Assembly (NCBI RefSeq): GCF_011075055.1
Contig: NW_025401155.1
Location: 53,501-117,500, forward strand
DNA from: Mangifera indica
Taxonomy: Eukaryota; Streptophyta; Magnoliopsida; Sapindales; Anacardiaceae
Direction: 5' to 3'
Length of the DNA: 64,000 nucleotides
Position numbers and translations under genes: made by a program. This document shows, in pieces, positions 43,390 through 57,119 of this stretch (within the stretch, counting starts at the first letter, position 1; every line of letters begins with the position of its first letter). The notes under the pieces were generated by a model. That model was not told the origin of the DNA. It saw only the letters and a list, made by a program, of their open reading frames with translations, and made no database searches.

Positions 43390-44510
43390 CTTACAACGAT
43401 TAATATCAAAATATCCTTCATATTTTTTTAATATTTTATTTAACCTCCTATAATTATCTAATATTTTTTTAACACCCTTGTATGTTATCTTGTATCAAAA
43501 TGTATTTATCTATTCTTAACATTTTATTTAAAATGTTTTTACAATGTTTAATATTAAAATACCCCCCATATTTTTTAAACATTTCATTTACCCCCATAAT
43601 TATCTAACCTTTAATGTTATACCTTCGTATGTTGTCTTGTATGAAAATGCATCTATTTATTATTAACATATTATTTAAAACCGTCTTATAATGTTTAATA
43701 TCAAAATACTCCTATATTTTTTGAACATTTCATTTTCCCCCTATAATTATCTAACATTTCATTTAACATCTTTGTATGTTGTCTTGTATCAAAATATATC
43801 TATCTATTCTTAACATGTTATTTAAATCCTTCATATATTGTGTAATATCAATATAACCCCATATTTTTGTAACATTTTTTTAGCCCTCCATACTTATCTA
43901 ACCTTTCATTTAATACCCTCTTATGTTGTCTTGTATCAAAATGCATCTATCTATTTTTAACATGTTATTTAAATCCTTCATATATTATGTAATATTAAAA
44001 TACCCCCATATTTTTTTTACTATTTCATTTAATCCTCTATAATTATCTAATATTTCATTTAACACCCTTGTGTGTTGTCTTGTATCAAAATGCATCTATC
44101 TATTCATAATCTATTATTTAAATCCTTCATATATTAAGTAACATCAAAATCCCCCCATATTTTTATAATATTTTTTTTACCCCCTATAATTACATAATCT
44201 TTTATTTAACACCCTTGTATGTTGTCTCATATTAAAATGCATCTATTTATTCCTAACATTTCATTTATAATGCTCTTACAATGTTTAATATCAAAATACC
44301 CCTAATATTTTTATAACATTTCGTTTGACCCCCATAATTATCTAACATTTTATTTAACACTCTTGTATGTTGTATTGTATCAAAATATACCTATCTATTC
44401 TTAACATTTTATTTAAATCCTTTATATATTTTGTAATATCAAAATGCCCTTGTATTTTTCTAACATTTCATTTAACCTCTAAGTTATTATCTAATATTCA
44501 AATATCCCTT
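43390..44510. repeat. Tandem array, about 147-bp period, inside the MULE
   Basis: The word TTGTATGTTGTCTTGTATCA (with variants) recurs at about 43478, 43624, 43771, 43918, 44068, 44216 and 44362, spacing 146-150 bp. Each unit also has an AATATCAAAATACCCCCATA-like block and ATTTCATTTAAC. It does not resemble the 119-bp array on the other side of the transposase. Confidence 0.9.
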
Positions 44511-44962
44511 TTACATGACATACAAACTAGATTTAACAAATAAAATTAAGTTTTGAGTTAAGATTCGTATAAATACCTTTTTTTCACGAACTAACTTTTT
44601 CGACTCAAATTCATAAATGCAAACTTTTTCCTTTCGAATGAATTCGTAGTAATTGATATTGAGTAAAAATGAGAGTGAGAGTTAGTGTTTGAGTGATATA
44701 AGAAATGTGTGTAATAAGAGTGAGAGTGAGAGTGAGAGGGTTTATATAGATGTGGTGAAGCGTAATTTTGGTATTTTAAAAAAATTTTAGGGCATTTTTT
44801 CTTAGGAATTGGAAAAATGGGCATTTTTGCTTAATAAAAGGGTAAAATGGGCATTTAATATAATTTCCCTTAAAAAATATAGAAGCTAAAGATTTTTCAA
44901 AAGTTTAGCATTTCAATTGAACTTTATACTAGAATGTTGAACTCTTATTCGAGGTGATGTAT

Positions 44963-45930
44963 TGTAATATCCCTCTCTAGATACATACTTTTAGACGGAA
45001 TATGGTTCTGAAGAGATATGTCAAACTTGAACTTTTATTTAATATACAATGGAACTATAACATGATTAACAGTCAAACACATACAACATACAAAAAGGTG
45101 TAAAAACAATTATTTGAATACCTATTTATAATAATAATAAATACCATCATCCTAAACAATATAGGTGTTTAAAATCCAACATCATGAAAACTAGTGCATA
45201 AATACAATCATAGTCCCAAACTGTCTAAAACAAATACTTGAGCTCAATATAAAATAACAAATAACCAAACTACCCCTTAGCCTCATACAACCTCCTAAGG
45301 TAGACTATTAGCTTTTCGCATGCCTTGCTACTTACCTCATCTATTTGTAAAACTACAAAAAGAACATGTGAGCGACAATCACTCAATAAGTATATAACCT
45401 CTCGACACCTTTCACACTTTATCTCATAACTTGGTGTTTCATCTCTAATTTATAATATGGTTATTAATGAATGTTTCTTTAGTATTCTTATATGCCCATC
45501 CATATTATCTTGGCACCTTCATGCCCTATATTTATAGGCATGTCATCATGATTAGCAAGGCTTATATTGAACTTGACATATCTGATGCCCTCATGAAAAC
45601 AATTAACATCCCAAATGTATACTATCTAAGTGCCTTGTGTACTTCACCAATTGAACTTCAGACTAATTAAGTATGATACCTTGGTCATATAAGGAATCTG
45701 ATCATAGTCCCTCCTTTATCAAGTACATATAACTATGAAACTACTAACTAAATTACCATCTTAGGATGACTTTTACCACGGGCACATACAAGATGTATCT
45801 CGCTAATCACGTGAGAAAACTAAGTAGTATTACTTTCTCTTGCTATGCATATATGAATTGAGTGGCTAATGCATTTTGACGCTGAGTGCATGATATATCT
45901 CATAGGTATCTATTTCTAAGACACCCTATA
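44963..45930 (-). mobile_element. Gypsy-family LTR part (minus)
   Basis: It begins TGTAATATCCCTCTCTAG, matching the minus LTR starts at 13164 and 57120, and carries family words such as GTGAGCGACAATCACTCAAT and the TTACCATCTT(A/G)GGATGAC region also seen near 62025. It stops abruptly near 45930, where plus-strand Gypsy pol starts. It could be the 3' LTR of the minus element at 52827-57119, now separated from it. Confidence 0.6.
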
Positions 45931-48095
45931 AAATGACCCCAACTAATCTACAAGAATTAAATAAGTAGCTTTAAGAGTTAATAGAGAGTAGTTTTATTAA
46001 ACCAAGTCATTTTCTATGGGGAGCATTTATCCTGTTTGTCAAAAAGAAACATGGGCCTATAAGAATTTGTATAGACTACCAAGAGCTAAACAAGGTAATA
46101 GTAAAGAACAACTACACGTTGCCTAGAATAGATGACTTGTTTGATCAGTTGAAAGGCTTAGTGGTGTTCTCTAATATAGATATGAGGTCAAACTACCATC
46201 AAGTAAGAGTGGTTAAACATAATATAGCTAAAATAACTTTTCGAATGAGGTATGACTATTTTGAGTTTGTAGTAATGTCATTTGAACTAACCATTGCCCT
46301 TATAGCATTTATGAATTGATGAAGAGGGTATTCCATGTTTGCCTAGACAAGTTTATCATACTTTTCATTGACAACATTTTGGTGTACTCTAGAAGTCATG
46401 AGGAGCGTAGGCAATACTTGAGATTTACCTTATAGAGGTTAAGAGAAAAGCAATTGTACGTCAAGTTCATGAAATATGAATTATGGCTTGATAGAGTGAC
46501 CTTCTTAGGGCATATGATCTTAAACAAAGGTATATTAGTGGACCCAAGTAAAACTGAGGCAATTATGGACTAGTAAAGGTAGAAGACTATTAAGGAGGTT
46601 TGCAATTTTTTAGGCTTAACAAGGTACAATAAAAGATTTGTTAAGGGCTTTACCAAGCTAGCAAGACCTCTCATAGTGTTCACAAAAAAGAAAACTCGGT
46701 TTTAATGGTTAGATTCTTATGAAGAGAGTTTTCAAGAGTTGAAAAAGATATTGACTTTTGCTCCAATATTGGCCATATTAGAAAAAAGGTTGAGTATTAT
46801 CTTTACATTGATGTATCTCACTATGTTATGATGTAACCAGGCAAGGTGATAACATATGCCTTGAGATAGTTGAAAGATTTTAAGACCTGATATCCCATTA
46901 TGAGTTGGAGTTGGCAGTAGTATTGTCTGCCCTTAAAATCTGGAGACACTACCTATATGGGTTACGATGTAATATTTATACCAATCATAAAAGTCTTAGA
47001 TGTTTCTTCACTTAAAAAGAGTTTAACATGAGACAAAGTAGATGACTTGAGCTAGTGAAGGATTATAACTATGATATAGAGTATCATCTCGGTAAAACTA
47101 ATGTTGTCGTAGATGCTCTTAATAGAAAGTGTTCTTGTTATAGTTGAGGTTTATAGGAAGATTTAGATAAATCTGGACCGAAAGAAAATTGAGTTTGTAA
47201 TTGAGGCTTTGGCTAGATTAGAGATCAAATTAATATTGGTGGAAGAGATCAAGATAACCTAGTTTTATGATGATTAGTGTAAGCAAAGTGTACAGAGGAT
47301 TTAAGATTCAACTTTAAAGATAGGATTTGTGTTCCTCTGTGGGTGAGCTAAGGTAGAGGATTCTTACAAAGGTTCATAATTCTCATTACACGACTTATTC
47401 TAAGGGTGAAAAAATGTATCATGATTTGAGGAAGAGTGTCTGGTGGTCCAACATGAAAAGAGATATGAATGAGTACGTGGTTGAGTGTCTCACTTGTCAA
47501 CCTTTGAGTTTACCTAAGTGGAAGTGAAGTGGAAGCACATTTCTATGAACTTCATTATTAGACTCTCAAGGGTTCAGAGTAGTGTTAATACATTATGGGC
47601 AATAGTTGATAAATTGACCAAGACAGTGCATTTCCTGCCTATTAATTACACCACCCTTATAGATCAGCTAGGGAAACTATATCTTCAAGAGATTATTATA
47701 TTGCATGGTGTTTCCAGGATGATTGTATCAAATAAAGACACAAGGTTTGTGTCAACCTTTTGGAAAAGTTTACATAGATCATTGGACACGGATTTGACAT
47801 TTAGTGCAACTTATCACTTATAGATGAATGGTCAGACTGGGAGTACTAACTAAGTGTTAGAGGATATGTTAAGAGCTTGTTGTTTGGACCATAAGGCTAA
47901 TTAGGTTGAAATGTTACCTTCAGTTGAGTTTTCCTATAATAATAGTTATCAGGTGATGATTCAAATGGAGCCTTATGAGGCATTTTATGTTAGAAAATGT
48001 CATTCCCCTATGCACTAGGGCCATTTGGGTGAAAAAAATGATTTGGTTCAATCTTTCGGACTAAAATTGACTTAGAAAATGATTGAGTTATAGAT
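45931..48095 (+). pseudogene. Gypsy pol relic 1 (RT, RNase H, integrase)
   Basis: Plus-strand Ty3/gypsy pol with many stops. [22 protein letters not shown] and [20 protein letters not shown]. The catalytic box reads FIDN (46364-46375) instead of FIDD. RNase H: DYNYDIEYHLGKTNVVVDAL (about 47060-47120). Integrase: zinc-binding H..H..C..C (about 47380-47495) and the core WKHISMNFIIRLSRVQSSVN and DKLTKTVHFLPINYTT, 47518-47823. Stops often stand where glutamine or tryptophan is expected, for example in Y-H-P-Q-T at about 47820. It has lost gag and protease. Confidence 0.85.
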
Positions 48096-49060
48096 GAACT
48101 GAAAGTCAAAATATAAGTTTTAAATGCAACAAGGTCATGTATAGTAAGGTCATGCCCATGTGTCATTGCTATATCAGTCATATAAGATAATTTCGCATAA
48201 ATTTCAAATTTAAGCGACACATGGTCCTATGCATATGACATATGCTTATCTGTGTTGAACACGATTTTAGTTTTATAAAAGACATGTTTGTGGCATTTTA
48301 GGGATTTTTATCCCTAACTAAATGTACACATCTTTTTTAGAGAAAGAGAGGGTTTAAAGGTTGATCCTTTAACTTTTTGTTGGTAATTTCAATGACATGG
48401 TGATGAGAAAAAAAGAGAGAAGGAAGTCAGCTTGTGTGTTTTTGCTTCTATGAATAGAGGTAAGTAGGACCTGATCCTTTCTCTATGATTCATGTAATGG
48501 TTGTTTGATGCTTCTATAGGATTTAGATTAACACAAAGTTAAAACATAATATCATGTTTAATTTGGTAGTATTAATAGGACTTGTAGTTTCATCATGAAT
48601 TCTGTTACGATTGTGTAGGGAATATGTGTGCTCTTGTGTTGTTATGATTTGTTGTTTTAATCAATTTCAAATAGCTAATAAGAAGCTTTTATTGATGATA
48701 GATTTTGAATAGAGGAACAAAATAGTATGATGAATGTTTGTGAAGTAGACATTGATCTCATGGTGTTATATTATGAATTTCTTGTGATATTAAGTACATG
48801 AAAATTCATAGATGGATATGTATCTGATATTGATAATCCATTGGATATAAAAGCATATAAGTGATATGTTATATTGTTAGGCGAAAAAGAAGTGTATAAA
48901 GATACTGAATTTATGATTATAAATCAGACGTTTCTTAAATTTTAGACTCGACACATGGTCGTGTAGTATGGGGCACATGCCCATGTGCTTGAAGCCGCAA
49001 ATTTAGTTGACATTCTCTAATGTTCTGGCACATGGGTCGTGTATGTGAAGGCACAGGAGT
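48096..49060 (+). mobile_element. Gypsy-family LTR part (plus), between two pol relics
   Basis: It matches 5600-6000 and the start of 58243-60543 (CATGTATAGTAAGGTCATGC, GTGTGTTTTTGCTTCTATGA). It lacks a clear 3' end before gag sequence of the next element begins near 49180. It is the remaining LTR joining relic 1 and relic 2. Confidence 0.6.
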
Positions 49061-51760
49061 TCCTCTATCTTAGATAGAGTCAAAGTATCTTTTAGTTGAT
49101 GTCATGTATATAAAGGCATAAAAGTTCCTCCATTTTAGATAAAGGAACATATCATTAGGGAGTTTTCAATTAAACTAAACTCATTGGCCAAGTAGGCTTT
49201 TGGTGTGGCTAATTCAGAAAAAGGCAAGTTAGATATATTCATGAAAGGGCTGAGACTAGAAATAGCCAAAGATGTAATGATGGGAGATTATCTTCCCAAG
49301 GCTTTTTGTAGAAGCCTTCAATCAAGCACTAAAATCTGAGACCATAAGACAGTGTATGGCTAGAGATAAAGAGTTGTCACAGCTTTGGTGTAATGAAAGA
49401 GTTAGTTGACCATTAGAGGCAAATGAGAGAGAGGTAGCAAAAATGGTCTTAGTAGAGATAATATGGGTAATAAGCCATTTTAGCCTAAGAATAAAAAGAA
49501 CGAAATTGTCAGAAATAAAAAGAAAAGGATAAGCCTAAATGCGATAATCCCTCTATATGTTGTAGATATGGTAAGAGACACACTAGTGAGTGTTTAGCTG
49601 GATAGAGGGCATGCTATAAATGTAAGCAACTAGGACATTTTGTTAGGCAATGTATATTCCCAACAACGGTGTTAGCCCTAGCAAAACAGATAGTTAGGGT
49701 AGGATAAACCTAAGTATTCATAACTTGTCTTTTATATATAGGTAGACAATATCCCTATAGTTGTTACGAGCAATTATTGTTTCATACTTGTCTTTTATAT
49801 GCTTTAATTGACTCTGGTGCCACATAGTGATTTATTGCTAGAGCTATAATTGAGAGATTAGGACTGAAGCCTTTAATCATCCTCTAGATCAGAATAGAGA
49901 TATTAGATAGGGACCAGGTTCACAATAGTTCAATGTTGTTAGTAGAGATAATTTTCCTAAGAGACCATGAGATAACCATAGACCTGATAATCATAGACAT
50001 GCCACACTTCAATATGATACTTACCGTAGACTTTCTGAGCAGATATAGAGCAAAAATAAACTGTAGGAAGAAAAAAGTTAGATTTAGTATGGACAATGTT
50101 GAGTAATTCACATTCAAAGAGGGTTGAATCCTTAACATGATGATCAATAACATCAAGACTAAGAAGATGCTAAGTGAGAGATGTATGACATATTTGATAC
50201 ATCCAGTTTAGAAATCAATAAAGATAGTTTTTGGCATAAAAGATACTTTAGTAGTGCAAGAATTTTTAGATGTATTCCTTGATAGCCTTCTAGGGTTAGT
50301 ACCAAAGAGGAAGTTAGAGTTTAGCATTAAAGAGGAAGTTAGAGTTTAGCATTGAGTTGGCCTTAGGCATAACATTAATTTCTAAAGCTCTGTATAGAAT
50401 AACCCCAGCTAAATTATATGAGTTAAAGAAACAGTTGCATGAACTGTTGGATAGTGGATTCATCAGACTGAGTCACTCATTATAAAGTGCATCAATGCTT
50501 TTTGTAAAAAAGAAATATAAATCAATGAAGATGTGCATTGATTATAATGAGTTGAATAAAGCAACAGTGAAGAATAAGTACCACTCTCAAGAATTAATGA
50601 TTTATTTGACTAGCTCAAGGGTGCTTTAGTATTCTTTAAGATAGATTTGAAGTCAGGGTATCATCAAGCTAGAGTAGCAGAGCAAGATATACCTAAGATT
50701 GCCTTCAAAACCAAATATAGGCATTATGAGTTTGTGGTCATGCCTTTCGGATAAACTAATGCCTTGACATTATTTGTAGACCTTATGAATAGGATATTCC
50801 AAGATTGTTAGGATAAGTTCTTAGTGGTATTCATCGACAACATCCTAGTTTACTCCAGCACTCGAGAGAAGCATGAGTAGCATTTGAGATTTGTGCTTTA
50901 GAGGTTAAGAGAGAAATGGTTGATTAAAAAGTTCTCTAAGTATGAGTTTTGGTTGGATAAAGTGACATTTCTAGGTCATGTGGTTTCAACATATGGTATA
51001 TCAGTAGATCCCAACAAAATTGAGGTAATATTAGAGTGGTAGAGACCTAAGATAGCTAAGGAAGTCTAAAGTTTTCTAAGATTGGTAGGCCATTATATAT
51101 GCCTTGTTAAGGACTTGATTGGATAGAAAAGTAAGTTGGATAGATATGTTATCGTTAATAGAGTTTGCTTATAATAATGGTTACTAGACAACCACTAAGA
51201 TGACTCTTTATGAGGCTTTGCATGGTAAGAGATGTAGATCACCATTGCACTAGGATAAGATAAGAGAGAGGGATGTCTTAACTTAGTCATTAGGACTAAA
51301 GTTAACCCAAAGGATAATTATGGATGTGAGGATGATTAGAGAAAAGATAAAGCAAGCCTAAGACCATTAGAAAAGTTATATAGATCAGAGGAGATATGAT
51401 CTTGAGTTCCAGGTAGGTGATAAGGTGTTCATTAGAGTAGTAATCTAAAGACATGTTATGAGATTTGACAGGAAAGGTAAGTTAGCATCGAGATTTGTGG
51501 GACCCTTTGAGATATTGAAGCATATAGGTAAGGTTACCTACTGGCTTGCACTACCAGCAATCATATATCACATTCATAACATGTTCCATGTATCACTATT
51601 ATGTAAGTATATTAGTAACCCCACCCATATGCTCATTATTGGGGAGTTATTGTTGATCACCAAAATCATCTTAACTACACAAGGGAAGTGTTTTCACCAA
51701 AATCCAAATAAGTGGCATAACTTGCCTTGTTTGATCATGAAATCTTAGAAGGTTTTCTTG
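49061..51760 (+). pseudogene. Gypsy gag-pol relic 2 with internal deletion
   Basis: Plus-strand order: gag with a degenerate first and an intact second zinc knuckle (CYKCKQLGHFVRQC, about 49609-49650), protease (IDSGAT, about 49808), RT ([40 protein letters not shown]; catalytic box FIDN at 50830-50841) up to about 51090. The reading then jumps to the integrase C-terminal end (EFAYNNGYQTTTKMTLYEAL, HGKRCRSPLHWDK) and the chromodomain-side segment at 51458-51748 (ASRFVGPFEILKHIGKVTYW). RNase H and most of integrase are missing. A 25-bp tandem duplication lies at 50304-50353. Confidence 0.8.
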
Positions 51761-52826
51761 TTATGCACATGATCTAGGGTTGTTTAAACATGATAGTGAT
51801 GATTTATGTGATGTATTTGACTTTGTATGCAAATTTGAAGAGCCATACGCATGTCAACTCTTTTAAATATATGAAATTAGTAAAAATTAGGGTTTATATT
51901 CATATGAGTTGTGAGGTGGGCATATGTCCTTGCATGTGTGTGATTGATGTTAAGAGAGTTGGTGCAAAATAGACTATTTAATTAATTTATACATATCAAA
52001 TAATAGTAACAGCATGATTATAACATAGATATGATGTATTTTGGCTTTATAATATGATAATGCCTTAGAAATGATCATGTATAAATCATATTGCATGTTT
52101 TTCCCATGTGTATACCTGTTTAGGCTCTTTAGAGACATGGTTGAAACTTGTTGTGTAGTTTTAGTGCTTATATTGCATTTATACAATGTAGAAACCCTTA
52201 GAATGTGATTTCCAAATTGCGACATATGACTGTGTATAGTCTTATAAGAGATTTCCTCGTGTGATCAGGATGTCTTAATTAGTTAGTCCAATAGGGTGTT
52301 TGACATGTGTGCAAGAGATAACAATAGCTTTCACAAGGGCATTGGGTTTCTCCAGTTTTTATTGATGATCCATGTCAGGGTACTGAGGTACTATAGTGTG
52401 ATCATATTCAGCTTACGAATGGAACATAAGTTTTTTCACCAGTTATTTCATTAGCTAGGGATGCCGAAAGGTCTTCACTTATTGAGTTTTACTCACACAT
52501 TTCCTTTTCATTTGTTTTGTAAGTAAAAGTGAGTAGTAGGGAAGGTAGGGGATCTAACGATCCAACAGACAACTGTACAAGGAGAGAGGCATTTTTGACA
52601 TTTCAATTTTTTATCAGACAAGTAGTTAGTAGTATTATTATTGCAATTATTTTCATGCACTTGTTGTTTTATAAGTATTGATTTATAAAACAGTTATTTT
52701 TATTTTAAAGTAGTTTTGTATGCTTTATTATTATAATCATGCATTAATAGTTTTCAAATAGTATAGTTATGGATGTCTCTTTTGGTATATTCTCATCAGG
52801 GGTATGTATCTAAAAAGGAAGGTTAC
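51761..52826 (+). mobile_element. Gypsy LTR (plus), 3' of relic 2
   Basis: It directly follows the pol end and closes with GTATCTAAAAAGGAAGGTTACA. Short readings inside it are accidental. It is shorter than the 2.3-kb family LTR, so it is truncated or of a related subfamily. At 52827 minus-strand Gypsy coding begins. Confidence 0.5.
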
Positions 52827-55800
52827 AATTTCATCTCTGAAATTCACTTAAGCAGTTGTGGGAACCTTGTCACATATCATGCTTCACTTCCCAAATGGCC
52901 TCTTTAACCTGATGGTTCCTCCAAAGAATCTTAACTAGAGGAATTTATTTATTTTTGAGTTGTTTCACTTGTTTATCTAAAACCTAAACCGAGCACTCAT
53001 CATATATAAGATTATTCTCAAGTTTTACCTCATTAACTTTCAACATATGAGTCAGGTCACTAATATACTTATGTAACAATGATACATGGTTGGCAACACA
53101 AGTCAGTAAGCAACCTTACCTACCTGTTCTAGAATTTTAAATGGTCTAACAAATCTTAGAGCTAATTTACCTTTTTGTTCGAATCTCATCACATGACAAT
53201 AAGGGGCAACTTTAACAGAAACTTATCACCTATATCAAATTCCAAGTCTCACTTCCTTTGATTAACATAACTTTTCTAATGATCTTGGGCATATTTCATC
53301 CTCTCCGTAATCAACCTCACATCTTTGATCATTTTTTAGGTCATCTTTAGCTCGAAAGCCTGTGCTAAGGCATCTCTCTATTATCTCATCCTAATGAAGC
53401 GAAGATCTATACTTTCTCCTATAAAGTGACTTATATAGAACCATTCGAATGGTTACATGATAACTATTATTATATGTAAACTCTATTAATGGCAACACAT
53501 GTATCTAAGTTACTCCTTGATCCAGTCAACATGCCTTTAACATATTCTTGATCATTTAGTTTACCTTCTCAATTTTCCTGTTAGTTTAAGGATAATAGAT
53601 GATGCCTTATGCCAATCTGAGACTTTTAGATTTTTGTAAAATCCACCAAAATGCTTAGACAAACCTTGTGTCCCTATTTGACATAATTGTTTTAGGTACT
53701 TGTGTTGTCTTTGATAGGGATGAAATATGCCAACTTAGTCAACCTATCCACAATTACCCATAAAGCATTATATTCCCCTCGGACCTTTGGTAAACCAACT
53801 ATAAAATCCATCAAAATGTGCTCTCATTTTCACTTAGGAATGCTCAAAGGTTGTAATAATCCTAAAGACCTCTGATGTTCAACGTTAACCTATTGACATA
53901 CTAGATACTTTACAACAAAATCTGTCATATCTTTTTTCATACCGGGTTACCAAAGTGAGTTTTTCAAGTTTTGGTACATTTTTACACTCCTAAAGTGGGT
54001 AGTGTAAAGGTAACTATAAGCCTCCATAAGAATCTTATTTTTTAATTCAATAATACTGGGAACACAAACTCAACCTTTGAATTTTAGCACATTATCAGTA
54101 ATATTAAAATCTGACTCATTACCCTTAATAACTCTCTGCCTCACTTGAATGCACCAATTATCTGACAATTGAGCTGTACAAATCTCATCCAATTAGGTCA
54201 ATTTAATCCTCAATCCAGCCAATAACCAAAAAATCAACTTTATTTACTCTCTCTCTAGCTCTTAATACAACTCTTCAGAAGTCATAATTTGAGACAACGT
54301 TATCTTTCTATTCAAGGCATCAATTACCATATTAGCCTTTCTCAGATGGTACTTGATGTCATAATTATAGTCCTTTACCAACTTTAACCACCTCTTCTGC
54401 CTCATGTTTAATTTGTTATAGGTGAAGAAGTATTTTAAACTCTTGTAATCCATGTAGATATTACACTAAACACCATATAAGTAGTGCTGCTATATTTTAA
54501 AGTGAACATAACCTTGACCAACTTCAAGTCATGGGTGGGATATCAAATTCCATAAACTTTAAGTTGACGGGGATGCATAAGCAATAGCTTTCCTTTTCTG
54601 TATCAGCACAGTTCCTAATCCCTAGAGAGAAACATCTATGTAAAAATCATAATCTCACCCTTAGTTAATAATGCTAAAATTAGTGTTAATGTCAATCTTT
54701 TCTTTAACTCTTGAAAACTCACCTTATGACCCTTAGACTATCTAAAAGGGACATTTAATTGGATTAGCTTAGTCAATTATGCCTTTCATGAACCGTCTAA
54801 GTAACTTGTTAAACCTAAAAAACTTCTTACCTTTTTAGTTGTCTTGGGCCTCTACCACTCTAACACAACCTTAGTCTTACTTAAGTCCACTGAGATACCA
54901 TCAACAAATACTATGTGTCATAGCAAAACCATTTGGTCTAATTAGAACTCACATTTTGAAAACTTGGCATGCAATTACCTATCTTTTAACCTCTACAATA
55001 CAAACCTTAAATGTTGTTCATGTTCCTCTCAAGTCTTGAAATATATTAGTATATCATTAGTGAACACTACTAGAAATTTATTAAGGTAGTCTTGAAATAT
55101 ACTGTTCATCAAGTCTATAAACACTATTGGTGTATTAGTCAACTTGAAGAGCATCACTATAAACTTATAGTGCCTATGCCTCGTTTTAAAGGTAGTCTTT
55201 ATAATATCTCTCTCGACAACCTAGACATAATGATACCTAGATCTCAAGTCAATCTTAGAAAACATTGAGGTACATTTTAGTTGGTTGAACAAATCATCAA
55301 TCTTTGGTAGTAGGTATTTGTTCTTGATCATCATATTGTTAAGTTCTCTATAATCAATGCACATGTGTATCGATGCACCCCAAGGTAAATGATTGAGTCT
55401 GATAAAACCATTATCTAGAAGCTTTTGCAATTGCTTTTTCAATTCTTGGAGTTTAACCAAGGTTATACAATATGAGGCTTTAGAAATAGGCATTGTCTTG
55501 GGTGCCAACTCAATGCTAAACTTAACCTCCCTTCCTATATAAACCGTGGTAGATTATCTGGAAACACATATTAAAATTCAGATACAATAGGAGTATTTTA
55601 CAAGCTCGAGATTGATTCCTTTACTTTATTCACTACATACACTAGATATTTTTTTTGCTTTCACATTGTTGATTAACATACTTAACACATGTCTCTATCC
55701 AAAAGTGATCTCCTCACCATCACCTAGCTGAAACCAGGCTTGTTTTTTCCTTTAGTTAACCTTAACTCCATAGCAACTCAAGAAATCCATACCCAAGATA

Positions 55801-57119
55801 ATGTCAAAATTCAGCATGTTAAACATGATCAAGTCTACAACCATCTAGTAGCCTTTCAAACATTGTATTTCCTATTGTCATCTGATTACTTAATATTTTA
55901 TCCACTTTTAAAATCTCGATGCTAATGTCAATCCAAGAAGGAGAATCTAATCTTAGCCTCTCAATGATCCCTCAAGCAATAAAACTATAAGTAGCACTAG
56001 AATCAATTAATACATATAACATAAATGAATAAAAAGATAACTAACCCATAATGGCAGACATGCTAGCCTTAACTTGACTTTAGGTCATTGTATAAACCTT
56101 AGCCTATCTTCTTCTTACTATCTGTTTAATAGGGGTTAATGCGGCTATCGTACACTTATAGGCAAAATGACCTAGCTACTTGCATCATAAGCATACCCTT
56201 TGAGCAACTACACACTCTCTAGAATGCTTGTGACCACATCTATAATAGGTAAAGATCTCCTCTCACCTTAGTTGCTCACTCTTATAGGTCGTTAATCACG
56301 TCTCAACCTTTTGCTCTTTTAACCCTTTTTAGAACCTTTAGATTAGAAGTTTCTTTTGCCTTTATTGTCTCAACTACCTCCTGGGATAGATTGGTCATAT
56401 CTTAGAGTTGGTATGGCATATATGTACCACTTTTCTTTCTTTTAGGTCATCTCTCATCAAATAACTGGCATACCGGATCTTTTCATAATCTATCATCTTA
56501 AAATGCTTTATAGCCTCCTTAATGACCTCTAGCCAATCCTCAGCCAACATTGAATCTATCCATATACCATGGAACTTTAAAGGCTAATGTCTGCCTACTA
56601 AGTTATAAATAGAGTTGATTTATCCATTTCCTCTACTTACTATTGCTGGCCTCTAAATAGTCTTACCCACTGTTCATGCAAGGGTAGTATTTCAACAATC
56701 AATAGTTGTTGCTCAGTAATAGGAGGAACCTGAATTAGGTAGCTCATAGTCTTTAAGGCCTTATGATTAGCTCAAAGAGCCTTCTACACAATCCTTATAA
56801 TGGTAGCATTATCAACTTGACGCACTGCAAATAGGGTAAAAGTTTATCCCTGAGCCATCCCTTGGTTACCCTCTTGAGTCGAGACCTTCTCATCAACATC
56901 CTCATAGACAGTACCCAATAATCTCTTTAATCTCTTCATCCTAAAAACACACACAATTTCAATTGGATATACCATATCTTAAAGGCAAGTTAAAGTAATA
57001 CTTATAGTGGTCGACATGTAGAAGTGATTAGTGTGTACTTTGATACAAAAAATGTAACATTTTCAATTATGCATAATTAAACACTTTTGAGTTCCCAAAA
57101 TCATACTCTAATGCCAAAA
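52827..57119 (-). pseudogene. Gypsy gag-pol relic 3 (minus), near full order
   Basis: Read on the minus strand from right to left: primer-site region next to the LTR (57095-57119); gag start MKRLKRLLGTVYEDVDEKVS near 56939; zinc-knuckle remains about 56150-56250; protease DSSAT in place of DSGAT (about 56000); [22 protein letters not shown] and [20 protein letters not shown] (55221-55508); catalytic box FTND (55053-55064) instead of FIDD; RNase H DYKSLKYFFTYNKLNMRQKR and ANMVIDALNRK (54262-54453); and integrase about 53650-54000. Numerous stops show it is long dead. The gag-PR-RT-RH-IN order defines Ty3/gypsy. Confidence 0.85.

Larger units (their letters stand above)
39149..44869 (-). mobile_element. 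Mutator-like element (MULE) with transposase relic
   Basis: The ends are inverted: GGGAAATTATATTATATGCC on the left against GGGAAATTATATTAAATGCC inward from the right, then a further shared TTAAGCAAAAATGCC. The flanks TTAAAAAAA and TTAAAAAAT match at eight of nine bases, the nine-base duplication typical of Mutator elements. The 5.7-kb interior holds a MuDR-type transposase relic on the minus strand (41330-43316) between two unrelated tandem-repeat arrays. Confidence 0.85.

Noticed and set aside
40130..44510. Regularly spaced repeats that resemble a CRISPR array
   Set aside because: The whole 119-bp and 147-bp units repeat, with no unique spacers between short repeats, and they lie inside a plant MULE.
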